A stretch of 64,000 nucleotides of DNA from Anaerolineales bacterium. GTDB taxonomy: Bacteria > Chloroflexota > Anaerolineae > Anaerolineales > Villigracilaceae. The stretch lies in NCBI GenBank assembly GCA_030583905.1, contig CP129481.1:3688136-3752135 (forward strand), written 5' to 3'. Shown piece by piece: positions 51,714 through 58,504 of the stretch. A program made the translations under genes and the position numbers. Positions within the stretch are counted from its first letter, which is position 1. The number at the start of each line of letters is the position of its first letter. The notes under the pieces were generated by a model that saw only the letters and a list, made by a program, of their open reading frames with translations, was not told the origin of the DNA and did not search any database.

Positions 51714-52003
51714 GATGGTTTCCTTTGTTCGATCTGCACGAGTTCTGTCACGCCTTGATCATCCTGCTCGAAGGTTGCATCTTGGATGATCGCCAGAGCG
51801 ACAGGCTTGCCGTCCAGATCCAGATTGAGTGTGTGTACGCCGGTGTGTCGGTTCAGTGCGCCTAAAGCACTCACGGTGAGCGCCAGTGCCTCAGCGGAAT
51901 GGGGCAGGCGGGTAGCGCTCCGTTTGACGACCTGAATTGCCCCGGGCGAGACAATGCGCTTCGCTGCATTCAGGAGGTTGTGCCATTCGACAAACCGGCT
52001 CAA
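51710..52003 (-). CDS. Uncharacterised protein (97 aa) upstream of parA
   Basis: A small soluble protein that overlaps both neighbours by 4 bp, so it is translated with the parA operon. The middle section (LGALNRHTGVHTLNLDLDGKPVALAIIQDATFEQ) looks beta-rich. No family recognised. A role with the membrane protein or ParA in partition is possible. Confidence 0.5.
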   Translation of the reverse strand: MSRFVEWHNLLNAAKRIVSPGAIQVVKRSATRLPHSAEALALTVSALGALNRHTGVHTLNLDLDGKPVALAIIQDATFEQDDQGVTELVQIEQRKPS

Positions 52004-52773
52004 GTAGGGTTTTCTTCGGGCGGCGTCGGGCTATGTCCATTGCCGCGCGTTTCCACCGGAACTAGCTCAGGTTCGGTGATGGGTGTATGCGGTTTCTTCC
52101 AGCGACGGATCAGGGATGGAAGCGAGAACTTGATCTTGGGTTTGGCTGCCGGCTCCGTGGGTGGTTGCTTGGTCTGGTATTGACCCAGTCCAAGTTTGTC
52201 CGCCGAGCCGAAGGCAGAACGGAAGTTGCCGCGCCACTGGTTGACGATGTCCTCCATCATTTCATCAGCGACCGTCTCCGAGTCCTTCTCGATGCGTGCC
52301 AGGGCTTTGAACATGACTAGGTCACGCGCTGCACCTTCCGCGATCTCTTTGAGCACTTCCATCCGTCCGAGCTCGAAGACGATGGTAGCGAAGATGTTGA
52401 TGGCGATCAGGGCGGACATGCCGAGGATGACCATGCGGATCTCGTCCTGGGTCATCTGCCCAACCAAGCCGTTCTCTCCAGAGCGATACAGGGTATCCAT
52501 CGTGAAGAGTGCCGCTTCGCCGAGGAAGTCGATCAGGACCATGAGCAGAGCTGTACCGCGCTGGATGATGCCGTCGGCACGATACAGGAAGACCAGCAGC
52601 CAGCCGATCATGCCGCCCGAGGTGGCGAGCAGTGCAAAATACCCAAGCGCCTGATCATTGGACGGCAGGGTAGTCTGCACGAAGTCCAACGAGCGGGAGG
52701 CGGCATATACCAGTAGACCACCGCCGATGACGAGAAAGGCGACCAGCGCCACGAACCTAAAGAGAGCTTTCAT
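52000..52773 (-). CDS. Membrane protein with four predicted helices
   Basis: A 257-residue protein; ATG 52773 is chosen because GGAGG lies 7 nt upstream. Hydrophobic segments occur at about residues 5-25, 45-65, 70-90 and 120-140; the C-terminal 100 residues are cytoplasmic, charged and proline-rich. It overlaps the upstream lipoprotein and downstream 97-aa gene by 4 bp. No function recognised; related cassettes on Chloroflexi elements often carry such a membrane protein near ParA. Confidence 0.6.
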   Translation of the reverse strand: MKALFRFVALVAFLVIGGGLLVYAASRSLDFVQTTLPSNDQALGYFALLATSGGMIGWLLVFLYRADGIIQRGTALLMVLIDFLGEAALFTMDTLYRSGENGLVGQMTQDEIRMVILGMSALIAINIFATIVFELGRMEVLKEIAEGAARDLVMFKALARIEKDSETVADEMMEDIVNQWRGNFRSAFGSADKLGLGQYQTKQPPTEPAAKPKIKFSLPSLIRRWKKPHTPITEPELVPVETRGNGHSPTPPEENPT

Positions 52774-53123
52774 TGTTTTCCTCCACAGTATTTGGAATGC
52801 ACCCAGCCTGTTTGTCCAGCAGGAGTGGTGACGTTGAGCCAGTCCTGATCCGCATCCAGAACGTCCAGCACATCGCCCGTCGACAACCAGGCAAGCACGT
52901 TGCAATGCAAGCCTGCGCACTCCCGCAGGTGCAGGGACTGCGCTGATACTGTGCAGGTAGCGGGCATTGTATGGAGGATGGGATCAGGGTCTTGCGTTGC
53001 TGTCGCTAAATGAGTTTTGTTGGACACCTGCGCCGGCATGTCCTGAGGCAATGACGGCGGCGTGGTAAGCGAACATGCCAGAGAAAGCAGTATGAGAATT
53101 ACAAGAAAAGAAATGTTCTTCAT
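52770..53123 (-). CDS. Lipoprotein with bacterial SH3 domain
   Basis: A 117-residue protein. The signal peptide ends in the lipobox LSLAC (about residue 17), predicting a lipid-anchored surface protein. The C-terminal 60 residues form an SH3b domain (LHLRECAGLHCNVLAWLSTGDVLDVL..WLNVTTPAGQTGWVHSKYC), commonly used to bind peptidoglycan. The start at 53123 overlaps the upstream stop (ATGA). Function in the element unknown. Confidence 0.65.
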   Translation of the reverse strand: MKNISFLVILILLSLACSLTTPPSLPQDMPAQVSNKTHLATATQDPDPILHTMPATCTVSAQSLHLRECAGLHCNVLAWLSTGDVLDVLDADQDWLNVTTPAGQTGWVHSKYCGGKQ

Positions 53124-53560
53124 GCAAACACCGCCTCTTGATTGACAACTTCCGCCTCCAACAGATTCTTTTCTTTGCCAGCTTGTGCTTTCATACGCTT
53201 GCCTTGAGATACCTGTGCCCATGCCCAGCGGGGAGGGATTGAATTAACCAAGACAAATGTGCCGGCAATTTCATTGGTGTAAAGCAATCGTTCCAGAAAT
53301 TCCACACGAACTTCCTGCAAATCCTGGTCGGGAGTAATTACGATCAGCCAGGCTATTTTTTCGACCAGGTACAGATTGCGGTCCTTTTCAACGACCTCGA
53401 TTTTGAGATTTTCCGCACGCGCCATCTTCAAAAAACGAGTAGCAAAAGGGCGGAGTTCAATTCCTGTCTGCTCCATTTGAATAAACGTGCGCAATGCAGA
53501 GCGATACAGGATCTCAAAGATAGGCTTCTTGATCGGTCCCAATAGGTTGGATAACAACAT
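53120..53560 (-). CDS. Hypothetical protein (146 aa) of the element
   Basis: A soluble protein with a helical N-terminus (LLSNLLGPIKKPIFEILYRSALRTFIQ) and a beta-rich centre (NLYLVEKIAWLIVITP; EIAGTFVLVNSIPP). It starts 3 bp after the HTH gene and overlaps the lipoprotein gene. No family recognised. Confidence 0.55.
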   Translation of the reverse strand: MLLSNLLGPIKKPIFEILYRSALRTFIQMEQTGIELRPFATRFLKMARAENLKIEVVEKDRNLYLVEKIAWLIVITPDQDLQEVRVEFLERLLYTNEIAGTFVLVNSIPPRWAWAQVSQGKRMKAQAGKEKNLLEAEVVNQEAVFA

Positions 53561-53563
53561 GGT

Positions 53564-53785
53564 TCATTCCTCCGTTTGCGTCCTACTTGTGTTTTCAGCG
53601 ATGAACTTGTCCAGTTCGGAAAGCGGAATGCGGGTCGATCCCGCTCCTGCCCGAAAGAACTTCAGCCTTCCTTGGGAGAGCCAGCGATAGACTGTGCGAT
53701 ATGAAACTCGCAAATATTTCGCAGCCTCCTTCAAGGTGACGTAGGTCTCCGGACGGTCTTTCAATGGGTCTTTCGTTTCGATCAT
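53564..53785 (-). CDS. xis: MerR/excisionase-type HTH protein
   Basis: A 73-residue protein; ATG 53785 has AGGAGG 7 nt upstream. YVTLKEAAKYLRVSYRTVYRWLSQGRLKFFRAGAGSTRIPLSEL is the HTH_17 fold of AlpA/Xis-type proteins, which bind att or promoter DNA and bias recombination towards excision. It lies about 116 bp from the right att site, which fits that role. The symbol xis is assigned by function, not by close homology. Confidence 0.7.
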   Translation of the reverse strand: MIETKDPLKDRPETYVTLKEAAKYLRVSYRTVYRWLSQGRLKFFRAGAGSTRIPLSELDKFIAENTSRTQTEE

Positions 53786-53818
53786 TTTGAACCTCCTGTA
53801 ATGGGTTAAAATAAAAAA

Positions 53819-53841
53819 CGCATATGGATTACCCATATGCG
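53819..53841. repeat. Palindrome near the right end of the island
   Basis: CGCATATGG and CCATATGCG form a perfect 9-bp inverted repeat with a 5-nt spacer between the excisionase gene and attR. CGCATATGG also occurs inside the left-end repeat (9067-9101), suggesting a shared binding site. Confidence 0.55.
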
Positions 53842-53900
53842 CCTTGTGAGGGAACGCGTTTATAGAGAGGCGTTTAGTTAGCCCATTTCACGAAGAAATG

Positions 53901-53914
53901 CCCGCCCTCTCCGC
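53901..53914. repeat. attR core
   Basis: CCCGCCCTCTCCGC, identical to the tRNA-Ser 3' end at 9048-9061, defines the right boundary of the integrated element. Confidence 0.8.
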
Positions 53915-53919
53915 ACTAT

Positions 53920-53950
53920 AATGCCCCTCATCGTCAGGGGCATTTTCTTT
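53920..53950 (+). terminator. Displaced tRNA-Ser terminator
   Basis: AATGCCCCT and AGGGGCATT form a 9-bp stem followed by TTCTTT, 6 bp after attR. It is probably the original tRNA-Ser terminator, now 44.9 kb from the tRNA. Confidence 0.65.
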
Positions 53951-53962
53951 AGAGGCAGGATA

Positions 53963-54562
53963 ATGTTCAATCCCATCGAATATCTGATCGAGAATATCTC
54001 CTGGTACGCGCCCATTTACAATATTTCCTGGGTGTTATTCATGATCTATGCATTGACGTTGCCGCTGCTCCTGCTCGCCATCGTCCACAAAAGCCCGGCA
54101 TTGAGCGGTATCCAGCCGCCAAAATCATGGAAGTATCACTGGCAAACCTATCCTTATCTCGTTTGGGCGGCATTTGTCATTTTCTCGTTTCGTCTCATCC
54201 CCTACTGGATATTCAACGACAAGATCCTGCATTTCCTGGGCGGAGGGATTTCCATTGCATTGGTGTACGAGTATTTGGTGTTGAATCTGTCCGTTCGGGA
54301 AGGCGGCGGGATATTCAATCTCAATCAGGTGCTTGAAAACAGATCAAGATACTTTCTCGCCAACATCATCCTGCTGATATTTTTCTCGTCATTCTTCAGC
54401 GTATTTTCAGAGTTATACGAGTTCGTCTCCAAATACATTGCGGGATTTGAATTCGACAGCAGTGGATTCGACACTTGGGTGGATATCATGGCAAACTTGG
54501 CGGGTTCACTGGCAGGATATACACTCCTATGGCTTTGGAAATATGCAAGAAAAAAGACCTGA
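53963..54562 (+). CDS. DUF2238-like integral membrane protein
   Basis: A 199-residue protein with about five to six membrane helices. DKILHFLGGGISIALVYEYLV, FSELYEFVSKYIAG and DTWVDIMANLAGSLAGYTLLW fit the DUF2238/YjdF-type pattern with conserved His, Glu and Asp residues in helices. ATG 53963 is preceded by AGAGGCAGGA. It is a core-genome gene just outside the island. Function unknown. Confidence 0.7.
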   Translation: MFNPIEYLIENISWYAPIYNISWVLFMIYALTLPLLLLAIVHKSPALSGIQPPKSWKYHWQTYPYLVWAAFVIFSFRLIPYWIFNDKILHFLGGGISIALVYEYLVLNLSVREGGGIFNLNQVLENRSRYFLANIILLIFFSSFFSVFSELYEFVSKYIAGFEFDSSGFDTWVDIMANLAGSLAGYTLLWLWKYARKKT

Positions 54563-54580
54563 GCAACTCAGGTCTTTTTT
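54551..54580. terminator. Bidirectional terminator
   Basis: AAAAAGACCTGAG and CTCAGGTCTTTTTT flank a 3-nt loop. It ends both the membrane protein gene (whose stop it contains) and the convergent complex III operon. Confidence 0.85.
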
Positions 54581-54589
54581 GATTGAAAA

Positions 54590-55252
54590 TTAGGGGGTTG
54601 GTGTCGCTTCTGCTTCAGGGAGCGGCGTTCCGGCAAAGATCATCAAGCTGGAGAGCGGGTCGGTATGACCGGGCACATCCGCTTTGCTTTCGACAAGGAA
54701 CTCATACAGCAGGGACGAGTTCCAATTCCCGGCGCCAAGAATGTCCGTGCCGTTGGATTCGGCGTCGGCGCGGCGCGAACCGGCGAGTATCCCGGCATGA
54801 CTGCTCAAATCCAATTGGGCGGGCGAGACGGTCAGATCCACTGAGTGGCAAGAGACGCAGGAGAGCGATCCCGAATACCATAGGTTGGCTTCGATGAAGA
54901 GCGGCATGATTTCATCGAACGTGGTTTCGCAATTTTGACCGTTTTCATCGGTGAAAGGGAACGTTTCGGTCTCGGATGCGCCAGCTTCGACCCACGCGCC
55001 GAGCAGATCCACCGCGGCAACGCGGCATACATCGGATGGGGAAACCGCCATATTACTTCCGCTCCTTTCCATGGCAGGCATGGTGGCGGGTGGCAGGGTC
55101 GGGATGGGCGTGCGTTCAACGGGCAAAGCACCCTGGTTACAGGTCAACGTGAAACCACAGGCATTCAAATAAATGAACCCCACCCACGCCGACACGCCGA
55201 CCAGAAAAACGATCAGCGCACCGTAAATGTATTTTCGAACATCGTCATTCAT
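54590..55252 (-). CDS. Cytochrome c domain protein, last gene of the alternative complex III operon
   Basis: A 220-residue protein with an N-terminal membrane helix (about 9-30) and one CXXCH heme site (CVSCHSVDL). It probably attaches to the periplasmic side of alternative complex III or passes electrons to the terminal oxidase. GGGAGG precedes the ATG, 9 bp after actE. It may correspond to the extra ActE/ActG-like subunit in Chloroflexi, but its exact letter is uncertain. Confidence 0.75.
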   Translation of the reverse strand: MNDDVRKYIYGALIVFLVGVSAWVGFIYLNACGFTLTCNQGALPVERTPIPTLPPATMPAMERSGSNMAVSPSDVCRVAAVDLLGAWVEAGASETETFPFTDENGQNCETTFDEIMPLFIEANLWYSGSLSCVSCHSVDLTVSPAQLDLSSHAGILAGSRRADAESNGTDILGAGNWNSSLLYEFLVESKADVPGHTDPLSSLMIFAGTPLPEAEATPTP

Positions 55253-55261
55253 TCTGCCTCC

Positions 55262-55798
55262 CTATTGCCCTTCTTCCGCTGTGAGGGTGCGGATGTAGTT
55301 GACGACATCCCAGCGTTCGCGGACGGTGAGATTCCCATTCATAGCAGGCATGAGCCCAAACCCGTTGCTGAGGGTCAGGAAGAGCGTGCCATCATCCTTG
55401 CCTTGGACAAGTTCACTGGTCAGGTTGGCAGGTCTTTTCTGCACCAGGAATGCCGCGATGGTTCCGTTACCCTGTCCGTTTTCACCGTGACACATTTGAC
55501 AATGGATACCGTAAAGCTGCGCACCGCGGGCAAGCGACGCTTCATCCGCGGGAACGGGGTTGGTCGGTGCCCCCGCGCCGGGGATGTACGCCGGACCTTC
55601 GACGGGTATCGAACGGGCGGGCACGGGCAGAGGACCCAAGCCGGTTTCCGGATCGAACTCCTGCGTGCCGTAGGAGGGTTGGACCTCCATGAAGACGACC
55701 CATTCCAGTTTGATGATGTCGTAGGAAAAGGTCATGAGCACTGCGACCAGCACACCGAGCGCCGCAAATACCATGACGAGTTGTTTGAAAAGTCTCAT
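55262..55798 (-). CDS. actE: Alternative complex III monoheme cytochrome c subunit ActE
   Basis: A 178-residue protein with an N-terminal membrane anchor (about 5-30), a linker and one heme site CQMCHGENGQGNG, then a methionine ligand region (LMPAMNGNL). In alternative complex III, a quinol:electron-acceptor oxidoreductase replacing bc1, ActE is the mono-heme subunit. It overlaps actD by 4 bp. The surrounding order A-B-C-D-E supports the call. Confidence 0.85.
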   Translation of the reverse strand: MRLFKQLVMVFAALGVLVAVLMTFSYDIIKLEWVVFMEVQPSYGTQEFDPETGLGPLPVPARSIPVEGPAYIPGAGAPTNPVPADEASLARGAQLYGIHCQMCHGENGQGNGTIAAFLVQKRPANLTSELVQGKDDGTLFLTLSNGFGLMPAMNGNLTVRERWDVVNYIRTLTAEEGQ

Positions 55799-56328
55799 AG
55801 GTGTTGTGCCTCCGCAGGCTTCACGGATTCAGCGCCCAGTTTTGTCAAGGCATCCATGACTTTCTTTTCTTCCACATGCGTGCATTCGACCAGGATCGCG
55901 TATTTGCCATCGCTGATCTCAGGCACGTACTTCATCGGGCGGTAGTTGGGGAAGTAGCTGTCCAGGAAGACGCCGAGGAAGGTGGAGAGCAGCATACCCA
56001 ACATGGTCAATTCGAAGAGCACCACCACGGTCGGGGGAATGGGAACAGGATACTGCGAAGCGACTTGAATGGGATACGGGTACAGGTAAGGGGTGACGAA
56101 CATCAGGAACGCCCCGCCCAAAAAACCGAGGATCGAACCGCCGAGCGCAATGCGCGGCACGTTCGTCCATTGATTGGGACGTCCGAGCATGGCTTCGGTA
56201 ACGGGCACGCCGGAAATGATGTTCATGCACTCGTCATGGACGCCGATGGAGCGGAGATGCTCAATGGCGTCGGCGGTCGGCTCGAGGTCCGGAAAGACCG
56301 CCAGAATATCTACTTTGGATTCAGCCAT
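55795..56328 (-). CDS. actD: Alternative complex III subunit ActD (DUF3341)
   Basis: A 177-residue membrane protein with two helices in the middle (about 55-80 and 100-125) and DUF3341-type sequence (AVFPDLEPTADAIEHLRSIGVHDE; HVEEKKVMDALTKLGAESV). ActD has no cofactor; it packs against the ActC membrane subunit. It starts 9 bp after actC and overlaps actE. The N-terminal alpha/beta part resembles ferredoxin-like regulatory folds. Confidence 0.85.
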   Translation of the reverse strand: MAESKVDILAVFPDLEPTADAIEHLRSIGVHDECMNIISGVPVTEAMLGRPNQWTNVPRIALGGSILGFLGGAFLMFVTPYLYPYPIQVASQYPVPIPPTVVVLFELTMLGMLLSTFLGVFLDSYFPNYRPMKYVPEISDGKYAILVECTHVEEKKVMDALTKLGAESVKPAEAQHL

Positions 56329-56337
56329 CGCGTCCTC

Positions 56338-57762
56338 CTATTCCAATTCGCTGACCGTCACGACGGTCTCGCGTCCAAATTTCTTGAGTTCGTGCGCCAT
56401 CTGACCTTCCTGCACTTCCCAGACCGGGATGAGCGGGATCAGTTTAGACGCCGCCATATACAACAAAATGAAGAAGGTGACCGTGCCGATGCCGAGCGGA
56501 ATTTCGATACCCGGCTCATACATGCGCCACGTGAAGGGCATGCGGTTGATCGAGAGCGAGATGGGGACGATGATGTAACGCTCGAACCACATGCCGACGT
56601 TGATAATGATGCCTACAATGGAGATCAACAGCGGGTTGGCACGCCAGCGCGCATTCCATAGGATCAACCAGGGAACCGCCACGTTACAGATCAACATGGC
56701 GAACCACATCCAGCCGAGCGGACCGTATTCGTGGAAATGGAGCAGGTGATCCGTCCACTTGTCGCCGCCATACCACTGGATCATGTAGTCGTTGAAGAAG
56801 AAGTATGCCCAGCCCATCGAAATGATGAGCATGAGTTTGCCGATGGCGTCGAAGTGTTCGGCACGGATGAAGTATTTCATGTGCTTCATCGTGCCACGGA
56901 TGATCGCCAGCACGGCAACCACTGCGCCCATGCCGGAGTGCAGCGCGCCGATGACGAAGTACGGACCGAAGATGGTCGATGACCAGCCGGGGCGGGTCGC
57001 AACCGCAAAGTCCCACGAAACGATGGTATGTACCGAGAACATGACCGGGATGATCGCGAACGCGAAGATGTTCATGGCGTTGCGCAGGTGCGCCCACTCA
57101 CCCTCCGTGCCGCGGAAGCCGAGCGCAAGTGTTTTGTAGAAGGTCTTGCGCCAGCCGGTGGAGCGGTCGCGCGCCATCGCCAGGTCAGGGATGAGCGGCA
57201 GGAAGAGATACATCGTAGAGGACAGCAGGTAGGTCGTGATCGCCAGCAAGTCCCAGGAGAGAGGCGAGTGGAAGTTGGGCCACAACATGCGCTGGTTCGG
57301 GTAGGGCATCAGCCAGTAGGAAAGCCAGACACGTCCCATGTGCATGAAGATGGAAAAGCCCGCCTGCACCAGACCGAAGGTGGTCATCAATTCGGCGGCG
57401 CGGGTGAACGGGCGGCGGAATTCCGCTTTGAACACGCGCAGGATGGCAGAGATGAACGTCCCTGCATGGCTGATGCCGATCCAGAAGACGGTGTTGACGA
57501 GGAAGATACCCCAGTATGACGGGCGGTTGACGCCTGCCACGCCGAGACCTTCCGCGATCATCACGCCCCACGAGTAGAAGAGCGCGTAGGCGGTGATGGC
57601 GGCAAGCAGTCCGAACACCACCCAGAACTTCCAGGTAGTGTGGTACATGGACTCCATGACCATTTCGTTCATCTGCCCGCGCGGAAGCGGGTCGAGCATC
57701 AGGTGTTTTTCGCGGAAGTGCGCTTCGCCGTGCTCCGCATGATTGTTGTGATCTGCCATCAT
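56338..57762 (-). CDS. actC: Alternative complex III membrane subunit ActC (NrfD-like)
   Basis: A 474-residue protein with about ten membrane helices in the NrfD/PsrC pattern. Typical segments are FWIGISHAGTFISAILRVF and FSVHTIVSWDFAVATRPGWSSTIFGPYFVIGALHSG. ActC and its relatives bind quinol and may move protons. The ATG at 57762 shares one base with the actB2 stop (TAATG). No second NrfD-type subunit (ActF) follows in this operon. Confidence 0.9.
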   Translation of the reverse strand: MMADHNNHAEHGEAHFREKHLMLDPLPRGQMNEMVMESMYHTTWKFWVVFGLLAAITAYALFYSWGVMIAEGLGVAGVNRPSYWGIFLVNTVFWIGISHAGTFISAILRVFKAEFRRPFTRAAELMTTFGLVQAGFSIFMHMGRVWLSYWLMPYPNQRMLWPNFHSPLSWDLLAITTYLLSSTMYLFLPLIPDLAMARDRSTGWRKTFYKTLALGFRGTEGEWAHLRNAMNIFAFAIIPVMFSVHTIVSWDFAVATRPGWSSTIFGPYFVIGALHSGMGAVVAVLAIIRGTMKHMKYFIRAEHFDAIGKLMLIISMGWAYFFFNDYMIQWYGGDKWTDHLLHFHEYGPLGWMWFAMLICNVAVPWLILWNARWRANPLLISIVGIIINVGMWFERYIIVPISLSINRMPFTWRMYEPGIEIPLGIGTVTFFILLYMAASKLIPLIPVWEVQEGQMAHELKKFGRETVVTVSELE

Positions 57763-58502
57763 TAGCCTCCGTTGAAGTAGGTCACGTTCGGAAGCGTGCC
57801 GAGTTCTTCAAGATGATGCATGCCGCCGCGCCGCTTCGCAAGCTGGGAAACCAAACTCTGCGGATCATCCATGCGACCAAAGGTGATGGCGTTTGCGGGA
57901 CAGGATTGCGCGCAGGCAGTGGTGAACTCGCCATCGTGCACTTCGCGTCCTTCCGCCTTGGCTTGATCCTGTGCGCGGTGGATGCGCTGGATGCAGAACG
58001 TGCATTTTTCCATGATGCCGCGTCTTCGGACGGTCACATCCGGGTTCAGCTGGTTGGGAAGCGGTTCCGGGCGTTCGTAATCACGCCAATTAAAGGAACG
58101 CACCTGGTACGGGCAGTTGTTCGCGCAATAGCGCGTACCGACACAGCGGTTATACACCTGCAGGTTGATCTTCTCCGCCATCGAATGCACGGTCGCGAAC
58201 GCCGGACAGACCGGCTCACAGGGCGCGCTTCCGCACTGCTGGCACATCATCGGCTGGTTGTTGGTCATGCGCACTTCGGGATATTCACCCTCCCAGAAAC
58301 GCTCGATGCGGATCCAGTGCATGGAGCGCCCGTACCCAGCATCCACCTCGCCGACGAAGGAAAGATTGTTCTCCATCGCGCAGGCGGCAACGCATGCCTG
58401 ACAGCCCGTACAAATATCCTGGTCGATGACCATCCCCCACTTGCCGGACTCTTCCGCGCTTAGTTTTACTTCGGCAATGTTCAATTCATTCAAAGTCGCC
58501 AT
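57762..58502 (-). CDS. actB2: Alternative complex III iron-sulfur subunit ActB2
   Basis: A 246-residue ferredoxin-type protein with four cysteine clusters: CTGCQACVAAC, CQQCGSAPCEPVCP, CVGTRYCANNCPY and CTFCIQRI..CAQSCP, which hold Fe-S clusters that pass electrons between the quinol site and ActA. In many bacteria ActB is one long chain; here its catalytic-like part and this Fe-S part are separate adjacent genes. It starts 2 bp after actB1. Confidence 0.88.
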   Translation of the reverse strand: MATLNELNIAEVKLSAEESGKWGMVIDQDICTGCQACVAACAMENNLSFVGEVDAGYGRSMHWIRIERFWEGEYPEVRMTNNQPMMCQQCGSAPCEPVCPAFATVHSMAEKINLQVYNRCVGTRYCANNCPYQVRSFNWRDYERPEPLPNQLNPDVTVRRRGIMEKCTFCIQRIHRAQDQAKAEGREVHDGEFTTACAQSCPANAITFGRMDDPQSLVSQLAKRRGGMHHLEELGTLPNVTYFNGG

Positions 58503-58504
58503 AA

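Larger units (their letters stand above)
9062..53914. mobile_element. Integrated plasmid-like genomic island at tRNA-Ser
   Basis: The element is bounded by the 14-bp repeat of the tRNA-Ser 3' end and carries a tyrosine recombinase, an excisionase-type HTH gene 116 bp from the right end, a large serine recombinase near the left end, primase-helicase, ParA and iteron-like repeats. Base composition changes sharply at the left boundary and inside the island. No relaxase, coupling protein or type IV secretion gene was recognised, so it may be an integrative plasmid or a mobilised satellite rather than a self-transmissible ICE. Confidence 0.8.

Noticed and set aside
43785..53785. Conjugative element
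   Set aside because: No relaxase, coupling protein or type IV secretion proteins were recognised; the genes fit a replicating, non-conjugative backbone.
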